A stretch of DNA of 64,000 bases from NCBI RefSeq assembly GCF_001730365.1, contig NZ_MIKB01000015.1, positions 124,001-188,000 of the forward strand, written 5' to 3'. Below the pieces are notes generated by a model. That model ran no database searches. It worked only from the letters and a program-made list of their open reading frames with translations, and was not told where the DNA came from. The position numbers and the translations under genes are program-made. The first letter of the stretch is position 1, and each line of letters starts with the position of its first letter. This DNA comes from Enterococcus quebecensis (GTDB lineage Bacteria > Bacillota > Bacilli > Lactobacillales > Enterococcaceae). This document shows positions 16,538 to 24,214 of the stretch, one piece after another.

Positions 16538-18312
16538 TGGAAAAAGTAAATAAACAAACATTCAAACGATTCTTTCAGCTAATTCGACCTGAACGCCCCA
16601 TACTTTTCGGTTTGATACTCTGTAGCTTGATTGGAAATGCCTTAGTTATTGCTATGCCATTTATTATGGGGATTGCCATCGATGATTTAATCGCACTGAT
16701 CAAAATGGAAGGTCTCGGTCAAGTCACGTTCACTATGGTTAAAGAGACCTTATTAACCCCCGTCTTGATCTTAATTCTCTTTTCGGTCATCAGTAGTTTT
16801 ATGTCTTATATCCAAGAACGTGTGATGGCTTCTTTAAGCGAACGAATCACTTTAAGAGTGAGAAAACAAATCACTAAAAAATTCAAATCATTGCCCATGT
16901 CATTTTTCGACCAGCATCAAGTTGGAGATATTTTAAGCCGAACAACCACCAGTTTAAATAAATTATCACAAGTTTTCCTAACAGAGATCAATCAATTCTT
17001 CACATCCATCTCAACGATTGTATTTGCTGGAATCATGTTGTTTTATATTGATGTAAAATTAACGTTGATTGTGATTCTACTGATTGCATTAAGCTCATTT
17101 TTAACAGGGAAAATCTCCAATAAAAACAAAGAATTAGCTGAAATCAGCCAAGAAGAACTAGGCATTTTAAACAATAAAACAGAAGAATTTTTATCAGGAA
17201 ATTTAGTCACTAAAACATTTAACCAGCAAGATCAAGCAAAAGAAGTTATTTTAGAAACAAACCAAAAGCACTACAAAGCATTTCTGAATGCTCAGTTTCT
17301 AAATTTCGCTATTTACCCAGCCATTCGCTTGATCAACCAACTCGCTTTTATCGTTAGTGCGATTATCGGTGCCTTCTTGGTCTTACAAGGCGGTATCACG
17401 ATTGGTTTACTGCAAGCATATCTACAATATATCAACCAAGTATCTGAACCAATTTCTACCGCATCTTATGTAATCAATTCTATTCAAGCTGCCTTTGCAG
17501 CAATTGATCGAATTTTTGAAATTCTAGATGCCAAAGAAGATGTCCCTGAAAAAACAAGTCTACAACTCATTGAACAACCAACTGGCGCCATTGAGTTTAA
17601 TAAGGTTCAATTTGGTTATACAGAGGAAAAAATATTGATGAAACAAGTTGATTTTTCTGTTCAACCCAAACAAATGGTGGCTATTGTTGGACCAACAGGT
17701 GCTGGAAAAACCACTTTGGTGAACTTACTCATGCGTTTTTACGAATTAAATAGTGGAAGTATTACCTTTGACGGAGTGGATATCACAAACCTTTCTAGAA
17801 CTAATCTTCGAGGAATGTTTGGAATGGTGTTACAAAATACGTGGTTGTTTGAAGGAACGGTGGCTGATAATATTGCCTACGGAAAAATGGATGCCACACG
17901 AGAAGAGATCATTGAAGCCGCTAAAATTGCACAATGTGACCACTTTATCCGAACATTACCCAATGGTTATGATTCAATCATTTCCAGTGAAAATGGCTTA
18001 CTTTCCCAAGGACAACAACAATTATTAACCATTGCTCGAATCATTTTAGCCAATCCGCCGGTCGTCATTTTGGATGAGGCAACGTCTAGTGTAGATACTA
18101 GAACAGAAGCTCACATTCAAAAAGCCATGGATGAAGTAACTAGTAACCGAACAAGTTTTGTAATTGCTCACCGTTTGTCTACGATTGAAAATGCTGATTT
18201 GATTTTAGTTATGAAAGACGGCGATATTGTAGAAAAAGGAAATCATCACGAGTTACTAGCGAAACCTTCCCTTTATGCCTCTTTGTATAATAGTCAGTTT
18301 CAACAGACGTAA
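16534..18312 (+). CDS. efrF: ABC exporter half-transporter with canonical catalytic Glu (EfrF-like)
   Basis: Partner of the preceding gene, with the same membrane-domain plus ATPase layout. Walker A is GPTGAGKTT and Walker B is VVILDEATSSVD, with the catalytic Glu present. The signature is altered (LLSQGQQQLL instead of LSGGQ), the usual complement in heterodimers. A long loop after residue 50 (DDLIALIKMEGLGQVTFTMVKE) between TM1 and TM2 is typical of the EfrB/LmrD side. A 14-bp stem terminator follows at 18406-18439. Confidence 0.82.
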   Translation: MMEKVNKQTFKRFFQLIRPERPILFGLILCSLIGNALVIAMPFIMGIAIDDLIALIKMEGLGQVTFTMVKETLLTPVLILILFSVISSFMSYIQERVMASLSERITLRVRKQITKKFKSLPMSFFDQHQVGDILSRTTTSLNKLSQVFLTEINQFFTSISTIVFAGIMLFYIDVKLTLIVILLIALSSFLTGKISNKNKELAEISQEELGILNNKTEEFLSGNLVTKTFNQQDQAKEVILETNQKHYKAFLNAQFLNFAIYPAIRLINQLAFIVSAIIGAFLVLQGGITIGLLQAYLQYINQVSEPISTASYVINSIQAAFAAIDRIFEILDAKEDVPEKTSLQLIEQPTGAIEFNKVQFGYTEEKILMKQVDFSVQPKQMVAIVGPTGAGKTTLVNLLMRFYELNSGSITFDGVDITNLSRTNLRGMFGMVLQNTWLFEGTVADNIAYGKMDATREEIIEAAKIAQCDHFIRTLPNGYDSIISSENGLLSQGQQQLLTIARIILANPPVVILDEATSSVDTRTEAHIQKAMDEVTSNRTSFVIAHRLSTIENADLILVMKDGDIVEKGNHHELLAKPSLYASLYNSQFQQT

Positions 18313-18405
18313 GTCAAATTGCAAAAAAATAACCCTTCATAGCTTTAGCGAGTCATGGTTATTTCAACATAATATAACCTTTGCTATCGTCTTAAACGGT
18401 TCTAC

Positions 18406-18439
18406 AAAAGAGAGATATGTTAACCCATATCTCTCTTTT
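18406..18439 (+). terminator. Terminator after the ABC exporter operon
   Basis: Perfect 14-bp stem AAAAGAGAGATATG/CATATCTCTCTTTT with a 6-nt loop, about 95 nt downstream of the stop. A weaker hairpin (AAATAACC/GGTTATTT) lies nearer, at 18327-18364. Confidence 0.7.
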
Positions 18440-18680
18440 CATGTTTATACTACCACGCCTTTTTAAAGAACGCATAAGTTACTGCTGTTTTCTCTCATTC
18501 GTTGAGCCACTTCCTCGTATTTATCTCTAGCAAAAAATAAACATTTCCTTATTAGCAAGAAAAAATTTCACGAATTAGTTGTTTTGCTCAAATTTGTCCA
18601 AATTTTTCGACATTTTTTGCACTTTAAAGATATTGTATTGACTCTTCTGACACCTTTAAGTTAAAATTAACTTACAAATT

Positions 18681-18801
18681 AAAAAAGGCGCCCTGTCAGA
18701 AGACGGACATCTTCAAACAGAGCCCTGTATTATCAGCACGAACTAATAATACAAGTTGCCTCGTCAATAATTATTATTGACTACTTTTATTGTACTAAAA
18801 G
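18681..18801 (-). ncRNA. Candidate structured RNA, copy A of a tandem pair
   Basis: Read on the minus strand it contains a 9-bp palindromic hairpin (GTCAATAAT/ATTATTGAC, 18764-18782), a 13-bp hairpin (arms 18724-18736 and 18743-18755, loop TTCGTG, two G-U pairs that exist only in this strand), and a terminator-like hairpin with the GTCCG loop ending in GGCGCC and six U (18681-18686). It matches copy B without gaps over the first 80 nt, with pair-preserving substitutions. A weak TACAAT -10 lies at 18794-18789. No Rfam family is recognised. Confidence 0.5.
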
Positions 18802-18870
18802 TAACAAAAGATTTCTAGTCTTTTTTGCTTACTCAATAAGGTTAGTTGATGATTATTTAGCGAACGCTTC

Positions 18871-18908
18871 ATGGTATTAGTAGCTGACTAATATCATTTT
18901 TTTGTGTT
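18871..18908 (+). terminator. Plus-strand terminator hairpin after RNA copy A
   Basis: ATGGTATTAG/CTAATATCAT stem (18871-18880, 18888-18897) with one G-U pair valid on the plus strand, then seven T. A similar hairpin follows copy B, so the whole ~225-nt unit is duplicated. Confidence 0.6.
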
Positions 18909-18940
18909 TTTATTCAGATAATTAGAGCGAAAAACAAAAT

Positions 18941-19062
18941 AAAAAAGGCACTCTGCAAAAGGACGGACATCCTCGAACAGAGCCTTATATTACCAGCACG
19001 AACTAATAATATAAGTTGCCGAAGTCAATATTTTCATATCGACTCTTTCATTTTACTCAATT
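18941..19062 (-). ncRNA. Candidate structured RNA, copy B of a tandem pair
   Basis: Same three hairpins as copy A, exactly 260 nt downstream. About 68 of the first 80 positions are identical. Differences fall in stems and keep pairing: the pair 18727-18752 (G-C) becomes 18987-19012 (A-T), and an A-T pair in the terminator hairpin (GAAGA/TCTTC) becomes G-C (GAGGA/TCCTT). The loops TTCGTG and TGTCCG are unchanged. This supports a functional minus-strand RNA. Confidence 0.5.
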
Positions 19063-19137
19063 TTTGTAAGAAATACCAGAGTTTTTTACAAGTTGGGTTG
19101 TTTTAGAAAGGGGTGGTGGTTATTTATTGAACTTTTG

Positions 19138-19174
19138 CACGGTATTGGTTGGTGTCCAATGCCGTATTTTTTCG
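19138..19174 (+). terminator. Plus-strand terminator hairpin after RNA copy B
   Basis: CGGTATTGG/CCAATGCCG (19140-19148, 19156-19164) with one G-U pair valid on the plus strand, then TATTTTTTC. It is the counterpart of the hairpin at 18871. Confidence 0.6.
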
Positions 19175-19485
19175 CTCTTTTTATATATAGTAAATATCAT
19201 GTTTTCCTGTTTTTAGAATGCCGTTATGTATTCTTGTTTCTATCTCTTGATGTTTACAAACTGGTGTTACGAGAATTAATCATACATCATACTTTTCTTA
19301 TTTAATCAAAAAAGGCAGCCACGTCAATGCGTATACAAATGGACAGCAAGAAAATCATCATGTAAATAAATTTTTTCTAGATTTACCTGATTGAATAGTA
19401 AAAAGTAATGATTGTTCTTAGTACCCCAGTATTTATCTGAATCTGTGTTGGGGAAGACAGATTTCACACTAAAAAATCACACGTT

Positions 19486-19542
19486 TTAAAAGCCTGTTGG
19501 TTTCAAGTAACTGCTTATCACTCCTTTCATAAAAATAATCAT
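19486..19542 (-). CDS. Possible 18-aa peptide inside a long inverted repeat
   Basis: An ATG preceded by GAAAGG opens an 18-codon frame, MIIFMKGVISSYLKPTGF. It overlaps one arm of a perfect 17-bp inverted repeat (19504-19520 with 19563-19579). A short hydrophobic peptide in a structured transcript could be a leader, a signal or a type I toxin, but chance is also possible. No family is recognised. Confidence 0.2.
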   Translation of the reverse strand: MIIFMKGVISSYLKPTGF

Positions 19543-19579
19543 ACCAACCTTTCTATATACCTATGATAAGCAGTTACTT
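19504..19579. repeat. 17-bp perfect inverted repeat
   Basis: CAAGTAACTGCTTATCA and its exact complement are separated by 42 nt. A T-rich tail follows on the plus strand (TTTTATTC). It could be a large terminator hairpin or a 5' structure of a minus-strand RNA. Confidence 0.6.
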
Positions 19580-19760
19580 GTTTTATTCTCTAACTTTTCA
19601 AACCATCCGCAATAAGCATTAAACCACTTCACACCGTTCCTCTCTCTTGTCAGAACAACCACCCTTTAAAACAGTAGATAATACATCATATTGGTATTTT
19701 TATTATATAATTTAAATATTATTTGTTGCTATTTGTTTTCCTCTATATTATAATTCATCT

Positions 19761-19785
19761 AACTACTATACTATGAATAGTAGTT
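19761..19785 (+). promoter_or_regulatory. 5' hairpin upstream of the first protease gene
   Basis: 9-bp inverted repeat AACTACTAT/ATAGTAGTT with a 7-nt loop, 31 nt before the TTG start. The second protease has an unrelated-sequence 6-bp hairpin (22577-22600) at the same place. It could be an mRNA-stabilising leader or a regulator site. Confidence 0.35.
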
Positions 19786-19816
19786 TAAAATCATAAAAAG
19801 AAAGGAAAGAATTATT

Positions 19817-21676
19817 TTGAAAAAATTTAAGTTAGGTTTAATTGGTATTTTTTTACTGGGGGTATCTTTTGTTTATTTAACGCCTGAATCACAAGCTGTG
19901 GGGATTGAGAATCGCACAATTATTGGTTCAGATGACCGACTACAAATTACAGATACTACAAAAGCACCCTATCAAAGTTCTGTATTTATCGCTACTGATG
20001 GTGGCTTAGGATCAGGAGCAGTTATCGGGAAAAACTCTGTATTAACAGCTGCACATGTTGTAAACAAATTCCGCAACAATCCAGATAAAGACAGCATTTA
20101 CGTTATCCCTGGAAGAAACGGAGCAACCTTACCTTATGGCAAATTTAAAATCAAAGAAGTTTTCATTCCACAAAGTTATATTGATCAACCGAATCCAGAT
20201 AGTGATATCGCTGTTATCACCCTAGAACAAAATAACGGTAAAAGTATAGGAGATCTTGTTGCACCTATGCCTTTTGTTCTCACAGATAAAGTAAATAAAG
20301 GGGATGCGGTCACAACTTCTGGCTACCCTGGAGACAAAACTTGGGGAACACTTTGGGCAGCATTTGGACATGTTGTGGGAGAAACAAAAACAAGAATCAA
20401 TTTTGATATGGATGTTATGGGCGGACAATCAGGTTCTCCAATTTACAATAATCAACAACAAATAATCGGTGTTGTTGCTTACGCTTCAACCTTCTATAAT
20501 TTCGGAACGAAACTAAACACTGAATTTTTTGACTTTGTCTCAAAACATAGTGGTAACCTTGTTGAGCCGACAGACATTCTTGTTGATCGTCAAAAAGTAA
20601 CCTTAAACATTGGTGATTCCACTGATGTCAAAGCAACAGTTTTACCAGCCAATACAACAAATAAGCAACTACATTGGGACACAACTGCTGACCAAATTGC
20701 AACCGTTGATCAAAACGGAACAATCACTGGAACAGGTCTTGGTGTAACTATTATCGATGTCACATCAGACAATGGTAAAATTACTGAATATATTGAAGTT
20801 ACAGTAAAAAATGAAGTATCTCCGAAAGAAATAGTTCTTGAACAAGAACAAGTGGAACTAAATATCGGTGACTCGATAGATATTAAAGCAACGGTTTTAC
20901 CTGAAAATACAACAAACAAACAATTACACTGGGATACAACAGACGAAGGTATCGCCACTGTTGATGCCAATGGACGAATTACAGCTGTACAAAGTGGTTC
21001 AACATCCATTCGTGTAACCACAGACGATGGCACTATCAAAAAACAAATTATTGTTACTGTAAATGAAGTTGCCCCAGAAGAAATAGTCGTTGAAAAAGAA
21101 AACATAGAATTGACTGCTGGAGAATCTTTCACACTCAACGCTTCTGTGTTACCTGAAAATACGACGGATAAAGAATTATTCTGGATCTCATTAGATGAGT
21201 CAATTGCCGATGTTGATGATTACGGAACAATCACTGGACTAAAACCCGGCACGACAGAAATTTTGATTCTTTCTGTAACTAATTTCGGTGAAATCGAGAA
21301 GTACGTGACGGTCACTGTGAAAGAGAAATTACAACCTGTCGCTCTTACATTTCCATCAAAAACTGGCTTGTACTTTCCAAAGCAAACAATAACAGAAACT
21401 GGTGAAATCAATACGACTGCTGATAAAATGACAAACATTCTTTTCCACCTACGCAAACCAAATGCATCTTATGATTTAAAGATTGGTGAACTAGATTTCA
21501 ACGGTGGAACAGGTGTATATAATGTTCAATCACTACCATTAGATAACCTAATTACTCAATCTTATTATGCTGTTAGTATCGGTAAAAAGTTGGATAATAG
21601 TAAGATCATTATTATGTATGTAGATAAGAAAGTTCCTACGACTGTAAAAGATTATTTTATCGTTGGTAAAAAGTAA
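19817..21676 (+). CDS. Secreted V8-like glutamyl endopeptidase (SprE-like) with three Ig-like (BIG2) domains
   Basis: Extracellular serine protease. Signal peptide at residues 1-27, then a V8/SprE catalytic domain to ~245 with triad His80 (TAAHVV), Asp130 (DSDIAV) and Ser205 (GGQSGSP). Three bacterial Ig-like group 2 repeats follow (~255-335, 340-420, 425-505), each with the pattern V-x-L-x-x-G-x-S...LHWDTT...I-A-x-V-D-x-x-G-x-I-T. A ~110-aa C-terminal domain of unknown type closes the protein. Staphylococcal V8 and E. faecalis SprE lack such a tail, which suggests surface or wall attachment. The start is TTG at 19817 with AAAGGAAAG upstream. It is a tandem paralogue of the gene at 22634. Confidence 0.88.
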   Translation: MKKFKLGLIGIFLLGVSFVYLTPESQAVGIENRTIIGSDDRLQITDTTKAPYQSSVFIATDGGLGSGAVIGKNSVLTAAHVVNKFRNNPDKDSIYVIPGRNGATLPYGKFKIKEVFIPQSYIDQPNPDSDIAVITLEQNNGKSIGDLVAPMPFVLTDKVNKGDAVTTSGYPGDKTWGTLWAAFGHVVGETKTRINFDMDVMGGQSGSPIYNNQQQIIGVVAYASTFYNFGTKLNTEFFDFVSKHSGNLVEPTDILVDRQKVTLNIGDSTDVKATVLPANTTNKQLHWDTTADQIATVDQNGTITGTGLGVTIIDVTSDNGKITEYIEVTVKNEVSPKEIVLEQEQVELNIGDSIDIKATVLPENTTNKQLHWDTTDEGIATVDANGRITAVQSGSTSIRVTTDDGTIKKQIIVTVNEVAPEEIVVEKENIELTAGESFTLNASVLPENTTDKELFWISLDESIADVDDYGTITGLKPGTTEILILSVTNFGEIEKYVTVTVKEKLQPVALTFPSKTGLYFPKQTITETGEINTTADKMTNILFHLRKPNASYDLKIGELDFNGGTGVYNVQSLPLDNLITQSYYAVSIGKKLDNSKIIIMYVDKKVPTTVKDYFIVGKK

Positions 21677-21726
21677 CCACTGATCGTTTTTTATGAGTAT
21701 CTTACCTTAGTTAGAATAGACAAAAG

Positions 21727-21768
21727 AGAGCAGGACAAAACTAAAAATCAGTTTTGTTTTGCTCTTTA
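21727..21768 (+). terminator. Terminator of the first protease gene
   Basis: 16-bp stem (21727-21742, 21750-21765) with two G-U pairs valid only on the plus strand. A shorter related word (ACAAAACT/AGTTTTGT) recurs in the terminator at 60216. Confidence 0.8.
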
Positions 21769-22576
21769 ATTATGACCGCAACCTTCAAAATCACACTCCT
21801 CCTCCCTGTTCATCAATACCTCTCATCAGTTATCCTTTTTAAAAATCATGTTTCAGTTATCTATTTAATAACAAAATTCTCAATTAATTTATCTATTCCT
21901 ATTTTATTTATTATTCACAAATGGTATATTAATCATGTTGTTTTGTAACCCTATCATTACATGAAAGAGATAAATGCGTTAAAATATAGAACTATTTCGA
22001 TAGCAATTAATTAAAAAGGTGTAGGTTAAAATAATAATGAAATAAAAAAGGGGCGTGATTATTAATATATCCACCATTCGGGAAATAATTGGTATCATTG
22101 ATTTTACAGAATCTACTGCTGAAGCGTTAACAGCTAAAAAAAGATCAGGTGCAATGCTACCGCTTCTTAACTTAAAAAAACTGATATGAAAAAAATTTAT
22201 CCAATCAAATTATTAGTACCTACCCTTGATAATACCTATTGACAAAATTATTGAGCAACCTTACTCATTTTGCTAATATATCGATATTTTTCGCAAATTC
22301 TCTATATGTAAGAGTACAGACAATGACTGTGGGTGACAGTATGGTAATAAGCCCTTAAGAAAGAGTTCATACTAACAACCAATTCGACTTACTAGTTTCC
22401 AGAAATAGCTACCTATCCGAAGTGCACTCTCAATCATTTTTCTAAAAATATGATAGGCAATGCTTTATTTAAAAACTAGAAAGTACATGATTCTCTCGGC
22501 CTTATTTACTTACTTTGTCCCATGACAATCAAATATGTTTATTTATTGTCATTCATCTCACCCCTAAGATAACCAT
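21769..22576. other. Intergenic stretch between the two protease genes
   Basis: About 800 nt, AT-rich. Apart from a possible small frame at 22055-22189 I see no gene. The segment 22310-22350 can form short hairpins (ACAGACAATGACTGT). It looks like decayed sequence between duplicated genes. Confidence 0.45.
22055..22189 (+). CDS. Possible 44-aa small protein or gene remnant
   Basis: An open frame from GTG (22055) gives VIINISTIREIIGIIDFT followed by ESTAEALTAKKRSGAM and LPLLNLKKLI. Composition is protein-like, with a mixed amphipathic start and a basic end. The AAGGGG before it is only 1-2 nt from GTG, so initiation is doubtful; it may be a fragment of a lost gene. No family is recognised. 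Confidence 0.22.
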   Translation: MIINISTIREIIGIIDFTESTAEALTAKKRSGAMLPLLNLKKLI

Positions 22577-22633
22577 CTGCTAATTATCTATAACTAGCAG
22601 GTACGCACCATAAAAAGAAAGGAATGAATTATT

Positions 22634-23647
22634 TTGAAAAAGTTTAATTTAGGTTTAATTGGTATTTTTTTACTAGGAGTTTCCCTTGTAGGGCTATCTC
22701 CTAAAACACACGCTCGGGCGATTGAAAATCGTTCGATTATCGGTATAGATGAGCGTATTCAAGTTACTGACACTACTCTTTCACCTTATCAAAGTACTGT
22801 ATTTATCTCTGCAAATGGAGGAATGGGTTCGGGATCAGTCATTGGGAAAGATACCATCCTAACCGCTGCACATGTTGTAAGCAGAATTAAAGACAATCCA
22901 AGCAGCAATTCTAACTATGTTATTCCTGGAAGAAATGGCGCAACCCTTCCCTTTGGAAAATTCAAAATCAAAGAAATCAACATCCATCCACAATATTTGA
23001 TTAATTCAGATCCTAACCATGATATTGCAGTAGTTACACTTGAACAAAATAATGGCAAGAGTATTGGAGAGGTTGTTGAGCAAAAGAACCTTGCATTAAC
23101 CAACGAAGTAACTGTTGGAAATCCAGTTTCAAGTATGGGGTATCCAGGGGATAAAACTTGGGCTACAATGTGGAAAACACAAGGGAAAATTACTGGACAA
23201 AGCGCACACAGAATCAACTATGATCTTGACACTAAAGGTGGTCAATCTGGCTCACCTGTTCTTAATGAGCAACAAGAAATAATTGCCGTTCATGCTCATG
23301 GCGCCACAACTTATAATGATGGAATAAAACTGAATGCAGGTCATCTTGAGTTTATTTCAAAACATATTGGTGAGACAACAAGCACGTTTAATAAAGTTAC
23401 TGATATCCAAGTAGATAAAGAAACATTAACGTTAAAAGTTGGCGAATCTATTAAGGTAAATGCAACAGTCTTGCCTGAATATGCAACAAGTAAACAATTA
23501 CATTGGGACACCACGGCTGAACCAATTGCAGTCGTTGATCAAAATGGAATAATCACTGGAACTGGTTCAGGTGTAACAGTTATTGATGTTGTATCCGAAA
23601 GTGAGAACATTACTAAATACATTATAGTTTCTGTTACAGATGAATAA
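22634..23647 (+). CDS. Secreted V8-like glutamyl endopeptidase, short paralogue with one BIG2 domain
   Basis: Tandem paralogue of the gene at 19817, with a nearly identical signal peptide and TTG start context. The triad is conserved at the same numbers: His80, Asp130 (NHDIAV), Ser205 (GGQSGSP), so it should be an active extracellular Glu-specific serine protease. Only one Ig-like repeat remains (~255-335), and the protein ends at SVTDE just where the first paralogue continues into repeats two and three. Downstream sequence (23648-23712) still shows pieces of the lost part, so the short form arose by deletion and is not the ancestral state. Confidence 0.87.
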   Translation: MKKFNLGLIGIFLLGVSLVGLSPKTHARAIENRSIIGIDERIQVTDTTLSPYQSTVFISANGGMGSGSVIGKDTILTAAHVVSRIKDNPSSNSNYVIPGRNGATLPFGKFKIKEINIHPQYLINSDPNHDIAVVTLEQNNGKSIGEVVEQKNLALTNEVTVGNPVSSMGYPGDKTWATMWKTQGKITGQSAHRINYDLDTKGGQSGSPVLNEQQEIIAVHAHGATTYNDGIKLNAGHLEFISKHIGETTSTFNKVTDIQVDKETLTLKVGESIKVNATVLPEYATSKQLHWDTTAEPIAVVDQNGIITGTGSGVTVIDVVSESENITKYIIVSVTDE

Positions 23648-23712
23648 GCACCTAAAAAAAGTTGTTGAAAAAGAATAAACTAAAAGTAAATGATTGTTGG
23701 TAAAAGATAACA
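23648..23712 (+). pseudogene. Fossil 3' remnant of the short protease gene
   Basis: Directly after the stop, GCACCTAAA and then (one frame over) GTTGTTGAAAAAGAA correspond to APEEIVVEKE at the start of repeat three in the longer paralogue. ATTGTTGGTAAAAGATAA corresponds to that paralogue's last codons (IVGKK, stop). An internal deletion removed repeats two and three and the C-terminal domain. Confidence 0.6.
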
Positions 23713-23727
23713 CTCATTACTATTTTT

Positions 23728-23772
23728 GAGGAATACAAAACGATAGTTTCGTTTTGTATTCCTCATTTTTTT
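23728..23772 (+). terminator. Terminator of the short protease gene
   Basis: Perfect 15-bp stem GAGGAATACAAAACG/CGTTTTGTATTCCTC followed by ATTTTTTT. Confidence 0.88.
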
Positions 23773-23874
23773 ACTGGTTTTCTCAAGTAAATTGTAGTGA
23801 CAATGAATTATGTAAAATATTGACTTTTCTCATCAAATAACGTACACTATAAACTTGAATCAACTAACTAAATA

Positions 23875-24066
23875 GTACCTCAATTCGAGGTAGAGGTTGC
23901 GATTTTTATTAAGCTTGTGGAGTGAGAGGACACGTTGAAACAAGTCTAGGGGAAATCGCCGAAATGCATAACAGCCTCCCTGTTATGTGTTGGGACGCAA
24001 GCGAACAACTTGCGGACTGTCTTAGTAGTGATGCTAAGTTGCGCTATGTTTTTGTTGAGAGTACCT
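23875..24066 (+). promoter_or_regulatory. Lysine riboswitch (L box)
   Basis: The region carries L-box signature words GGTAGAGGTTGCGA (23889-23902) and AGGGGAAATCGCCGAAATG (23948-23966). Three further paired arms follow: AACAG...CTGTT, ACGCAAGCGAACAACTTGCG and CTTAGTAGTGATGCTAAG. An outer P1 pairs GTACCTCAA near 23875 with TTGAG-GTAC near 24055-24064. It precedes a terminator and an amino-acid ABC transporter, so lysine should switch off transporter expression by premature termination. Confidence 0.85.
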
Positions 24067-24077
24067 GACGATAGTAG

Positions 24078-24110
24078 ACAACTATGCATTTATGTATGGT
24101 TGTTTTTTTG
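24078..24110 (+). terminator. Expression-platform terminator of the lysine riboswitch
   Basis: ACAACTAT/ATGGTTGT stem (one G-U) followed by seven T, 12 nt after the riboswitch and ~105 nt before the transporter start. Confidence 0.75.
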
Positions 24111-24214
24111 TAAAAAAGAACATTTAATTCACAATACAAGACTATTTTTCAAAAACTCTTTAAACTAATTTATAGTAGAACAAATTCAGTACGGAAAAAG
24201 AGAGGAAGACAAAC

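Noticed and set aside
18681-19062. Possible CRISPR array or Fst-type toxin-antitoxin locus
   Set aside because: Only two copies, 260 nt apart, with stem covariation and no spacer pattern. No Fst-like toxin frame (API-x-VG, membrane helix, charged tail) was found on either strand.
19093-19305. 70-codon plus-strand frame beginning MGCFRKGWW
   Set aside because: It runs through the terminator hairpin at 19140-19164 and an AT-rich tail; TTG start without ribosome-binding site.
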